From Schleiferilactobacillus perolens DSM 12744 (GTDB taxonomy: Bacteria > Bacillota > Bacilli > Lactobacillales > Lactobacillaceae): DNA of 64,000 nucleotides. Positions 26,581-34,272 of the stretch are shown piece by piece. Numbering within the stretch: the first letter of the stretch is position 1; each line of letters opens with the position of its first letter. The notes beneath the pieces are model-generated. The model had not been told where the DNA came from. It ran no database searches and worked only from the letters and a program-made list of their open reading frames with translations. Location of the stretch: positions 36,648-100,647 of the forward strand of contig NZ_AZEC01000011.1 in the NCBI RefSeq assembly GCF_001435585.1. The letters are read 5' to 3'. A program made the translations under genes and the position numbers.

Positions 26581-26842
26581 TCTTTCATTAGGGATGGCGC
26601 TGCTCGTCATCGGCGGCCTGCTGCCCAGCCAACGCGTAACGGCCGAACGCAGTACGACCCAGTTCACGGTGGTTGCGGGCAATGGGTCGACCAGTGGCCC
26701 AACGCCCCCGGCTGTCACCGGCCGGTTCCCGCAAACCGGTGAACAGGAGAATTATTGGTTGTTGGTGATTGGCAGTGAGTTGATTATTTTGGCCGGCTTG
26801 GGTGTGCATACCCTACGGAGGCGGGGTGGGCGTCATGCGTAA
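26561..26842 (+). CDS. Small sortase-anchored surface protein (CscD-like)
   Basis: This 93-residue precursor has a signal peptide (SLSLGMALLVIGGLLPSQRVTA), about 25 residues of mature spacer, and the sorting signal FPQTGE at about 56-61. A hydrophobic helix and the basic tail LRRRGGRH follow. FPQTG replaces the canonical LPxTG. The mature peptide would be only about 30 residues long, fitting the tiny LPxTG proteins of csc clusters. It overlaps both neighbours in the cluster, indicating coupled translation. Confidence 0.85.
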   Translation: MRRSIVSLSLGMALLVIGGLLPSQRVTAERSTTQFTVVAGNGSTSGPTPPAVTGRFPQTGEQENYWLLVIGSELIILAGLGVHTLRRRGGRHA

Positions 26843-28406
26843 ACGATTCATTGCGCTGGTTGCTGTTATCCTCTTGCTGATGGTAGCTGCACCGACAAAT
26901 ACTGTCAGTGCAGCGGATGCAACGCCACCGGCCCCTCAGTTCACTCCCAGTCAAAATGGGGTAGCCTATAACCTTTTTCAAAGCAATTATTATTTTATCG
27001 GTACCGGCCTTTCCAATCAGCCGGCTAACCAGAACCTAATTCAAGGCAGTCCGCTCAAAATCACAATGGGCGCCGCCGCTTTTAACGGTTGGCCAATCTG
27101 GTTATCATGGTTCAATCAGCAAGTTACTAGTGTGGCAGTGGCAGGCTATTTAGGTGGTGGATTGTGGGTCAATTATCCAGGCGCTAAGGTCACGATTACT
27201 CAAAAAGATGCCGTCGCCAGTATTGCGGTGGATTTAAGTACCGCAAAGGTAGTAGGAACACAATATTTTCAATTTACAATCACGTATTCTAGTGGCGCTC
27301 AGATATACAGTCGCTTAGTAGCCATCACAACGGTGCCTGCGCCAATTGCGGCCATTTCCCTGACGCCGCGGGTGACTAAACCCACCATCTTTTGGGGTCA
27401 AGTCGTCGGTCTTAGCGCCGGCATGACCCCTGGCAATAGTACCGCCGCCGTCACCTGGACCCCACCGGCATCCAATAATGGCGCACTGACGACTACGAGT
27501 GGAATGGCCACGCAATTCAATTCCGCCTTGGTTGATGCAACTGATTCATTGATCGTCAATAACGTCACTGGTTTTCCAATAGATATCGGCGTGAAGGCCA
27601 CCAACCCTGACGGTAGCACGATTCAAAGTGCCGCGACGGTGACTGTGGGCGGTTTAACGCCCCAAGCCGTGGTCGCCAGAGAAAATTTCTCATATCGGCC
27701 AGAGGCCCTTGACCCAACCACTTTTCCAACTGGCATGACACCTAAATATCAGTGGGTAATCACAGACAGTAGTCATCAGCCAATCACTCCCGCTAACACC
27801 GTGACTAACGATGCAACTTTCAGCTGGTCAAAGGTGCCCAACACGCCGGCCACTTACTACTATTTACAACTGAATATCACCTTTTCTGACAAAAACGGCA
27901 ATTCCGTGGTCTGGCGGTCCAATTACACGCCGCTGCAAGTCGTCGATCCGCCGCCGTATTTACAGGCTGTCCCCAACATGCAGTTTCAGTTATTTCAAAA
28001 CAATGCCTATCGCCCAGCCACAGCTGGTGATCTGAATTCCCCAACAGGTACCACGCTGCGTTACCAGGCCTATCAAAGCCAGCCGACCACCACGTTTGAC
28101 GGTAACAACCAGGGCGTCATTCATATTACCGGGGCGCACTGGACACTGTCTTTAGCGGCCAATCCGTTTACCAATACGACCACTGGTGATGTTTTAAATG
28201 TCACCCCCATCCTTAATTTAGCCATTGACCAAAAAAATATTCCAGTGCCCGTAAACGGTACCAACACTGTGGTTTTGGCCGCTCAGAAAGACGACCTGGT
28301 AACCACTTTGAATGATCAAACAATGCTATTCATTCCGCAAACCGCTCAAGTCCCGGGCGGCACGTATCGATCGCTACTCACTTGGACAGTGAACATTTCC
28401 CCATGA
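26835..28406 (+). CDS. Large WxL domain surface protein (CscC-like)
   Basis: This 523-residue secreted protein has a signal peptide (ALVAVILLLMVAAPTNTVSA). Two or three Ig-like beta modules lie between about 90 and 370 (for example ISLTPRVTKPTIFWGQVVGL, then AVVARENFSYRPEA). A C-terminal WxL domain has its first motif as GAHWTLSL and its last as LLTWTVNISP, where Val stands in place of Leu. The N-terminus includes a PPAPQFTPSQNGVAYNLFQ region of unknown role. ATG 26835 lies after GGAGG and inside the end of the preceding gene. The role is probably adhesion or glycan binding together with its cluster partners. Confidence 0.85.
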   Translation: MRKRFIALVAVILLLMVAAPTNTVSAADATPPAPQFTPSQNGVAYNLFQSNYYFIGTGLSNQPANQNLIQGSPLKITMGAAAFNGWPIWLSWFNQQVTSVAVAGYLGGGLWVNYPGAKVTITQKDAVASIAVDLSTAKVVGTQYFQFTITYSSGAQIYSRLVAITTVPAPIAAISLTPRVTKPTIFWGQVVGLSAGMTPGNSTAAVTWTPPASNNGALTTTSGMATQFNSALVDATDSLIVNNVTGFPIDIGVKATNPDGSTIQSAATVTVGGLTPQAVVARENFSYRPEALDPTTFPTGMTPKYQWVITDSSHQPITPANTVTNDATFSWSKVPNTPATYYYLQLNITFSDKNGNSVVWRSNYTPLQVVDPPPYLQAVPNMQFQLFQNNAYRPATAGDLNSPTGTTLRYQAYQSQPTTTFDGNNQGVIHITGAHWTLSLAANPFTNTTTGDVLNVTPILNLAIDQKNIPVPVNGTNTVVLAAQKDDLVTTLNDQTMLFIPQTAQVPGGTYRSLLTWTVNISP

Positions 28407-28422
28407 CTGACCGCAATCAAAA

Positions 28423-28458
28423 AGACTGAAACCAAAAATTTTGGCTTCAGTCTCTTTT
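28423..28458. terminator. Terminator between the csc cluster and the CPBP-like gene
   Basis: AGACTGAA..CCAAA / TTGG.TTCAGTCT with an A-rich left side and CTTTTTA right side can serve both convergent genes. Confidence 0.7.
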
Positions 28459-28467
28459 TATGCACTT

Positions 28468-29121
28468 TTAGAAAATAAAGACTAATAAAAAATTGCTCAA
28501 CGCCTGGGCCACCACCGCCGCCCAGTAATTCTGCGTGATGCCGCCGAGAAACGCGATGAAACAGCCAATGCCCACGGCGATCCCGGTGGTAATGGCAATT
28601 TCTGGTGCGTACAGCAGGCCCTGAATCACCCCGCTGATCAAGATTGCAACCGTCAACATCGCGTAATGGCGATTCGTCCACAGGCCATTGAACCACAGCC
28701 GCGTAAAGAGTGTCTGTTCAATTAGCGGCAGCACCAAAGCCGCCACACCAGTCACCGTTAACCGCGCGGCCACAGGTAAATCGTGCGTAGCTTGCTGAAT
28801 AGGCATTACTGGGAAGCTTGCCGAAAAATGCAGGTAGGCCATCCCAAAACGGGCGGCGGTAATCACCAACATGACACCAATTAACGGCCAGTATACCTTC
28901 GCAGCAAAAAATGAGTCGGCCCCCGCCGCTGGAGTGGGATTGGTCCAAACCAGTGCCACAATTGCGAGAATCACTGCGGCGCCGACATAAATGGCTAATG
29001 CTGGCATGGGCGGATTTTTAACCAGTACAAAAGTAAATTGATACCACATCAAACCACCATAAAGAATGGCGAGAATCAAGAATTGCGTCCATAAATAACC
29101 TTGGGTCCGTGCCTTTATCAT
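28468..29121 (-). CDS. CPBP-like (CAAX/Abi family) integral membrane protein with degenerate motifs
   Basis: This is a 217-residue protein with six or seven hydrophobic helices. The layout suits the CPBP intramembrane protease family, but the catalytic pattern is eroded. The EExxxR motif appears as LIEQTLFTRLWFNGLW, with Gln for the second Glu. The expected His of motif 2 is absent in LISGVIQGLLY, and motif 3 reads AQALSN with Gln for His. It is probably not a working protease. CPBP relatives near bacteriocin loci give immunity, but no bacteriocin gene is seen here. GGAGG precedes the ATG. Confidence 0.6.
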   Translation of the reverse strand: MIKARTQGYLWTQFLILAILYGGLMWYQFTFVLVKNPPMPALAIYVGAAVILAIVALVWTNPTPAAGADSFFAAKVYWPLIGVMLVITAARFGMAYLHFSASFPVMPIQQATHDLPVAARLTVTGVAALVLPLIEQTLFTRLWFNGLWTNRHYAMLTVAILISGVIQGLLYAPEIAITTGIAVGIGCFIAFLGGITQNYWAAVVAQALSNFLLVFIF

Positions 29122-29154
29122 GCGTATTCCTCCGGTATTGTGATCAATGCTTTT

Positions 29155-29182
29155 ATTATAACGGAAAATGGCAACTGTACAA
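29155..29182 (-). promoter_or_regulatory. Promoter of the CPBP-like gene
   Basis: -35 TTGTAC (29182-29177) and consensus -10 TATAAT (29160-29155) are 16 bases apart on the minus strand. Confidence 0.55.
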
Positions 29183-29324
29183 TATGCTAAAAAAATGAAT
29201 ATCTGTTAGATTCATTTCACCATCATTGCACAATGTTAAAATGCAGTGCATCTTAAGAGTTTTTTTAAGAGGCTGTTTTTATTCTTGGTTGCAATGTTCA
29301 TGCAATTTTTTGGGAGGAATTATC

Positions 29325-30359
29325 ATGATTAAGATTTGTCCGAATTGTGGGCATCATAATACCGTCGATGCCAAGTTCTGTGTGAAATGTGGGTTCAATC
29401 TCACGGATGTCGCGGCCATTGATCCCAATGCGGCTGCTGCACCAGCTTCAGCCGCCAGTACTGCAGCACCGTCAGAAACCAGCGTTGGCGCCACCGGCAA
29501 CTCTGCTGCACCCTCAAGTGCGACCAGTCAGCCGGTCCAACCGACACCATCAGCTGCCGCTAATCAACCAGTCCAACCAGCGGCACAGCAAGCTTATCAA
29601 CAACCCCAACCGACACAGACTGCACCGGCTCAGCCAAACCCAACTTTGGATATGGCTAAACAGTACAGCAGCAATTATTTTTCCACCTTACTGCTGTCCT
29701 GGCAGCATCCTTCTGATGCCGAACGAATCACTGGCAGTGAACGTAAATATTTTGGTTATGTCACTTTAGCGTTGGTCGTTCTATTGAGTACCCTCAACAT
29801 CTGGGCAGCCATTCAAAAAACCGGTGATTTAGTCAACAGTTTATTGGCACAATACAGCAGCGACATTACTCCGGTCTTCCGCTACCTGTTTGGTGGTGAT
29901 CTCAATGCCCAAACCATCAGCAATTACATTGCCACCAAAACGAGTGGGATTTACCTGCAATTCTTTGTGTATGCGTTGATCATGATCGCTATTTTCGCAG
30001 TCGTCGGTTTTGTGACTCGCCGTTTTCTAATCGGTGATGCGATTGGTTTCACGGATTACACCAACCGCTTCGCTTTCCGGGCGAGCGCCACCATTCCAAC
30101 GCTGCTGCTCACCTTAATTATCATCTGGTTTGGCGGCGGCTCTTTCAGTTTGCTCTTAATCACGCTGCTGTTGACGATTTACCAAGTCCAACTGAACGTG
30201 GCCTTGTTCGTGACCAGCAATGAAGCTCGGCAAAATGGCAAAATGGATCGGGTGTTCAGCTTGGTCATCATGCAGGTGGTGGCCAACGCCGCGGCTTCCT
30301 ATTTGATGCTTTCTTGGTTTAGCGGGGTCATCAGCCGCTTTACCACCGATCTGCGCTAA
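29325..30359 (+). CDS. Zinc-ribbon multi-pass membrane protein
   Basis: This is a 344-residue protein. The N-terminal zinc ribbon has CPNCG and CVKCG pairs (residues 5-22). A Pro/Ala/Gln/Ser-rich linker runs to about 110. Five hydrophobic segments follow, including YVTLALVVLLSTLNIWAAI and FFVYALIMIAIFAVVGFV, separated by a loop around residue 190. The zinc ribbon is predicted to be cytoplasmic. ATG 29325 has GGGAGG eight bases upstream; earlier in-frame starts lie in a non-coding leader. It heads an operon with a lipoprotein and two TcaA-like proteins with the same ribbon. Function unknown, probably envelope-related. Confidence 0.75.
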   Translation: MIKICPNCGHHNTVDAKFCVKCGFNLTDVAAIDPNAAAAPASAASTAAPSETSVGATGNSAAPSSATSQPVQPTPSAAANQPVQPAAQQAYQQPQPTQTAPAQPNPTLDMAKQYSSNYFSTLLLSWQHPSDAERITGSERKYFGYVTLALVVLLSTLNIWAAIQKTGDLVNSLLAQYSSDITPVFRYLFGGDLNAQTISNYIATKTSGIYLQFFVYALIMIAIFAVVGFVTRRFLIGDAIGFTDYTNRFAFRASATIPTLLLTLIIIWFGGGSFSLLLITLLLTIYQVQLNVALFVTSNEARQNGKMDRVFSLVIMQVVANAAASYLMLSWFSGVISRFTTDLR

Positions 30360-31192
30360 TGCGCCGCTTCAATCGTTTCCTTGTCATCCTCTCGCTATTG
30401 TTGGTCACTGTTGGCACGCTCGCGGCTTGTCAAAAGCCAGTGTCAAAAAGTGGCCAATCAGTGGCGAGCACGACAAAAACACGTAAAAGGCCAAGCAAAA
30501 AATCCAGTACCAGTAAAAAGGAAACTGCCACCAAGCCAGTGGCGCCGACACTGCTCGATCAACTCGAAAAAAAGTCCGGCCAAACCTTGGCGTATTCACC
30601 ATTTGGTGATTCTGTTTCGGTTGGTCTATTTGCGGATAGCAAACAATCCCGCTTCACGACTCTATTTGCCCACCAATTAGCCCGAGCCACGGGCAAACAG
30701 GTCACCGAGCAAGGGGTCGCCGTAGTGGGTAAAACAGCCGCCAATCTCGGTGTGCCCCAGGTCCAAACCATCGTGAATCAGCATCCCGACATTGTCACCA
30801 TCGAATTCGGTACCAATGATGCTGTCGGTGGGAAAGCGCCCGCCACCCTGGCCGCTTTCAAATCTCAACTCACCCAAATCGTGACCACTCTGCAGCAGCA
30901 AACCCAGGCTGAGTTGATTTTGATGACGACCTGGACACCGGCCAGCGGTATGTATGACGTTAATGATGCGGCATACGACGCTGAAATTAAAGCGGTGGGG
31001 CAAGAAACAAAGACGCCGGTGCTGGATCTGACACCGATCTGGCAAAACCATCCAGAAGTGGTGGGACCACCAGGTCAAAATATTCCGGATTTTGCCACGT
31101 GGGGCGGCCGGGACCAATACCACCCCAATCAGGTCGGCCACGATCGGATTGCGGCGGCTTTGATGAATTTGATTCAACAGGGGGAGAAATAA
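30359..31192 (+). CDS. SGNH/GDSL hydrolase lipoprotein
   Basis: This is a 277-residue lipoprotein with the lipobox TLAAC at residues 20-24 and a Lys/Ser/Thr-rich spacer. An SGNH hydrolase domain follows: block I FGDSVSVGL with the nucleophile Ser, block III IEFGTNDAV with the Asn, and block V DQYHPNQVGHDRI with the Asp and His of the triad. Members deacylate or deacetylate lipids, wall polymers or sugars on the outer face of the membrane. The start overlaps the upstream stop by one base (TAATG). With its zinc-ribbon neighbours it may modify cell-wall polymers (inference). Confidence 0.85.
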   Translation: MRRFNRFLVILSLLLVTVGTLAACQKPVSKSGQSVASTTKTRKRPSKKSSTSKKETATKPVAPTLLDQLEKKSGQTLAYSPFGDSVSVGLFADSKQSRFTTLFAHQLARATGKQVTEQGVAVVGKTAANLGVPQVQTIVNQHPDIVTIEFGTNDAVGGKAPATLAAFKSQLTQIVTTLQQQTQAELILMTTWTPASGMYDVNDAAYDAEIKAVGQETKTPVLDLTPIWQNHPEVVGPPGQNIPDFATWGGRDQYHPNQVGHDRIAAALMNLIQQGEK

Positions 31193-31195
31193 ATC

Positions 31196-32476
31196 ATGGA
31201 TCTTAAGTTTTGTCCGAATTGTGGGGCACCCATTGCTGCCAATGATGATTTCTGCCAAAACTGCGGCTTTAATCTGAAGCAGTACCGAACAGACCATGCG
31301 GCCAGTGCGACGCCGCCCACAGGAAACAATATATCCGAGCAGGCCACTAAGGAACCCGTCCATTCTGCTGAAACACCAGTCAATCGTGACGCGGTACAGG
31401 CACCACCATCCGTTAAAAAGCCAGTCGTGCGTAAGAAACGTCACCATCGGCGGTGGCCATGGATCGTGTTGGCCGCAATCGTGGTGCTGGTCGCTGGCGG
31501 GTATTTTGCCGGCAGTATGTATTACAGTCGCGGCCGCCAGCTGCCGCAGCTAGCCAAAGATATGACGAGCACTGACCCCAAGACCATGCGCAAGGCGGCC
31601 GTGGACACTGACGGAACGCCATTGGCTGCCAGTGATCTAGCCCCGCTCGCCGCATTGTACAAAGCCGACCTCGCTACGCAACGGACAATGAAAACCACCG
31701 TGGCGGATGGCCGCACCAATGGCGCAATTAAAGTCACTCAAAGCGGTCGCATCCTGGGCTTATTCCCGCGCTATAAGGTGATATTAAAAACCATTAAAGT
31801 CCCGTTAACCACCAATCTAAGCGACACGCAAATCACTTGGAACGGTAACAGCGTGAGCAGCAGCAAACAAGGAAAAACCCAACAGTTCATTGTTTATCCC
31901 GGGCAATATAAAGTATTGGTCATTGGTCAGCTAAGCGGTGAGCGCAACCGCTTGAGTAAAACAGTGGCACTCTCCCCTTTCAAAACCGCTGAAACATTGG
32001 CTTTCACGGGGAAAGCAGCCAAGACCGACGATACGTTGGGTTCTTTGCTGGCCAAAGCCAACAGTGACAGCGGCAAGCAGGCTAAGAAAGATGCCGATGA
32101 AGCCGCTAGTGAAAGCAAGAAAAAGGCCGCTGAGTCCAGCAGTGCAGACAGCGATGACGACGATTCAAGCGACATCGACATGGACGACTTACCCAACGAT
32201 CCGTCTGCCCGTAACGACAACGCCGATACCAATGGCCTGATTGGTCAATGGAAACAATCAGACGGTTCTGCCTTTACCTTCAACAGTGACGGCACTTATA
32301 CCGGCACGGCCAATGGGAAAACAGATGGTGGGACGTACAAGGTGGTATATCGCGCAGGCGATTCCTTGAATATCCAGTTCACCAAAAACGGTGACTCCGT
32401 GGTTGAGCCCTTTGCTTTCGTGTACGGTCATTTAATCGAAACAAACTTGAAGCTCGATTGGCACCGGGTCAATTAA
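31196..32476 (+). CDS. Zinc-ribbon membrane protein, TcaA-like
   Basis: This is a 426-residue protein. The N-terminal zinc ribbon has CPNCG and CQNCG (about residues 5-24). A basic segment (KKRHHRRW) precedes one membrane helix (PWIVLAAIVVLVAGGYFAG, about 90-108). Extracytoplasmic beta-rich domains follow, then a low-complexity Ser/Asp/Lys stretch near 290-330 and a C-terminal lipocalin-like module (LIGQWKQSDGSAFTFNSDG). The first two thirds resemble TcaA proteins, which in staphylococci affect wall teichoic acid retention and glycopeptide response. It is followed by a second TcaA-like gene. Confidence 0.75.
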   Translation: MDLKFCPNCGAPIAANDDFCQNCGFNLKQYRTDHAASATPPTGNNISEQATKEPVHSAETPVNRDAVQAPPSVKKPVVRKKRHHRRWPWIVLAAIVVLVAGGYFAGSMYYSRGRQLPQLAKDMTSTDPKTMRKAAVDTDGTPLAASDLAPLAALYKADLATQRTMKTTVADGRTNGAIKVTQSGRILGLFPRYKVILKTIKVPLTTNLSDTQITWNGNSVSSSKQGKTQQFIVYPGQYKVLVIGQLSGERNRLSKTVALSPFKTAETLAFTGKAAKTDDTLGSLLAKANSDSGKQAKKDADEAASESKKKAAESSSADSDDDDSSDIDMDDLPNDPSARNDNADTNGLIGQWKQSDGSAFTFNSDGTYTGTANGKTDGGTYKVVYRAGDSLNIQFTKNGDSVVEPFAFVYGHLIETNLKLDWHRVN

Positions 32477-32500
32477 GCAGTGGAAAAGGAGTGGAATCAA

Positions 32501-33961
32501 ATGGATAACATGACACACTGCCCCAACTGCGGGGCGGCAATTAAACCAGATGACGAGTTTTGTGCCAATTGCGGATTCAATTTAACCCAGTACCGGGCAC
32601 AAGCGACCCAGCAAAGTCAGCCGGCCACACCCCCGCCCGCATCGGTCACCCCGACCCAACCAGCCTCCACAGCCGCACCACAACCGCCCAAAGCACCGTG
32701 GTCCAAGAAAAAGAAGTTCACTGTGTGGGGCATCATCGCCCTCATCGTGGTATTGGTAGGCGGTTACCAATTTGGCAATCATTACTGGAGTCCCCAGAAC
32801 CAAGCGCAGACTGCCTTGGCAGCACTTAAGCGTGGTAATGCGGTCAGCGCTGCCCGCTATCTGACCAGCACAGATGATAAGGTTAAGGTGAATGCGACGA
32901 GTGTGAAGCCTTTCCTAGCCTATATCAAAGATCATCCCATCTACCTCAATCAGTTGAAAAACATGAGCGTAACGCCGGCTACCAATGATCATGGCAGTTC
33001 CGTGGCCTTTATCCAAAGCGGCCGCCGGTGGTTGATTTTTCCTGCCTATAAGTTTTCTTTACCGGCAGTTCATTGTGCGATCACCACGAATGCCCCGTCA
33101 TCCACAGTCACGATTAAGGGCATCTCCGGCAAAGTGCTGACCGGAGAGAAGAAGAATTTCGCCGCGGGGCCTTTTTTACCCGGTAATTACACTGTGACCA
33201 CAACCGCCACGATTCAAGGTAAAACCGTCAAGAGCACCAGTGAACGGGTCTTGAATCCGTATAATGATCGTGATGCGTGGGATCTGTCCTTCAAGACGGT
33301 CACCTTCACCGCCACTGGCTATCCCGGTGCCGCGGTACTGATCAATGGCGACCAGGTAGGCAAGATCGGGGACGACGGATATTTGAGCATCAAGAAATAT
33401 CCCGTCACCAGCAATAATGCGAAAATGACTCAAGTTTTCAATGCCAACGGTAAGGATGTCACTTCCAATGCCTCGACAGTCTCCGGAGATGATGAATCGG
33501 ACGTCATCGGGGTCTCCTATCCGGGGGTCATCAACCGTGACGATGCGTCTTCTTTCTTGTCGCAATTATTTGAAACTGGGCTGGATGCTGGACACGCGGA
33601 TAATACTGACGCACAAGAGCAGTTGGCGACTTATTACACCGATGGTAAGAGTAATAAATACTATTCGGGGATGATTCAGGCGATGTCTGGGGCGTTGAAG
33701 AGTGACGGTGTGGATAGTGTACGTTTGGATACAACACTGAAGCATGTTTACCCGCTGGCTAAAAACAAGGCGTATGTGTTGTTTGATGTGAAGTGGACGT
33801 TCAGTCATGACGAGGGGGATCACATCCAGGTGTTTGAGTATAAGGGTGAGATCGATCGGATTGGTTATCACAATAACGGCTACAATGGCAACAATGCGCC
33901 TTATCGGATGAATAATTTTGATTTGTCGAAGAAGATTAGTGATACACACGAGGATAATTAG
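32501..33961 (+). CDS. TcaA-like zinc-ribbon membrane protein
   Basis: This 486-residue protein has the same plan as its upstream neighbour. The zinc ribbon has CPNCG and CANCG (residues 7-25). A Pro/Gln/Thr-rich linker and one membrane helix (FTVWGIIALIVVLVGGYQFG) follow. Two repeated extracellular beta domains include PGNYTVTTTATIQGK and FTATGYPGAAVLINGDQVG, and an alpha+beta C-terminal domain is similar to the last TcaA domain. The ATG at 32501 has AAAAGGAG nine bases before it. Gene order suggests an envelope-sensing or wall-polymer role shared with the SGNH lipoprotein. Confidence 0.75.
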   Translation: MDNMTHCPNCGAAIKPDDEFCANCGFNLTQYRAQATQQSQPATPPPASVTPTQPASTAAPQPPKAPWSKKKKFTVWGIIALIVVLVGGYQFGNHYWSPQNQAQTALAALKRGNAVSAARYLTSTDDKVKVNATSVKPFLAYIKDHPIYLNQLKNMSVTPATNDHGSSVAFIQSGRRWLIFPAYKFSLPAVHCAITTNAPSSTVTIKGISGKVLTGEKKNFAAGPFLPGNYTVTTTATIQGKTVKSTSERVLNPYNDRDAWDLSFKTVTFTATGYPGAAVLINGDQVGKIGDDGYLSIKKYPVTSNNAKMTQVFNANGKDVTSNASTVSGDDESDVIGVSYPGVINRDDASSFLSQLFETGLDAGHADNTDAQEQLATYYTDGKSNKYYSGMIQAMSGALKSDGVDSVRLDTTLKHVYPLAKNKAYVLFDVKWTFSHDEGDHIQVFEYKGEIDRIGYHNNGYNGNNAPYRMNNFDLSKKISDTHEDN

Positions 33962-33989
33962 TCTGGAAATGGGCTTGGTTGTTTACCAG

Positions 33990-34180
33990 CCGTGCTAATG
34001 CTGCGCAATCTCCGGTGAAATGGGGCTGGAACGTGGTGACGGCGCTTTGAGCCCGCTGAGGAGCGCGGTCTCAAAGTCGCCTAACCGCATATAAACTTGC
34101 CCAGGACCGGGGCAAGTTTATTGCGGTTTCCACCACTGAGCCCCATTTCACCTCCGATTGCTCCGCATTGGCACTATATC
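33990..34180. repeat. Structured intergenic repeat, full copy 2
   Basis: This copy has the same architecture as the one at 2925-3158. P1 pairs 33992-34027 with 34139-34174. P2 is GTGGTG (34033-34038) with CACCAC (34131-34136). P3 is GGCGCTTTGAG (34041-34051) with CTCAAAGTCGCC (34070-34081). P4 is AACCGCA (34083-34089) with TGCGGTT (34122-34128), extended by a 12-base stem ATAAACTTGCCC / GGGCAAGTTTAT absent from copy 1. Differences from copy 1 in P2, P3 and P4 are compensatory. It lies between the convergent TcaA-like and oppA genes. Confidence 0.8.
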
Positions 34181-34186
34181 CATTTT

Positions 34187-34208
34187 AATTCAGAGCCTTC
34201 TCTGAATT
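34187..34208. terminator. Hairpin after repeat copy 2
   Basis: AATTCAGAG / CTCTGAATT is a perfect 9-base stem with a four-base loop, followed by a T/A-rich stretch. It may end transcription of the TcaA operon. Confidence 0.4.
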
Positions 34209-34211
34209 ATT

Positions 34212-34270
34212 AAAAAAAGCTTTACGACCAAAGACGGCTATTATACGCCATTGGTCGTAAAGCTTTTTTT
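34212..34270. terminator. Strong bidirectional terminator
   Basis: AAAGCTTTACGACCAA pairs with TTGGTCGTAAAGCTTT, flanked by seven A on the left and T7 on the right. It serves oppA on the minus strand and the TcaA-like operon on the plus strand. Confidence 0.8.
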
Positions 34271-34272
34271 CG

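Noticed and set aside
30677..31447. Long minus-strand ORF of 256 codons across the SGNH lipoprotein and zinc-ribbon genes
   Set aside because: It is antisense to two well-supported genes whose motifs and starts are clear, and its translation shows no family pattern.
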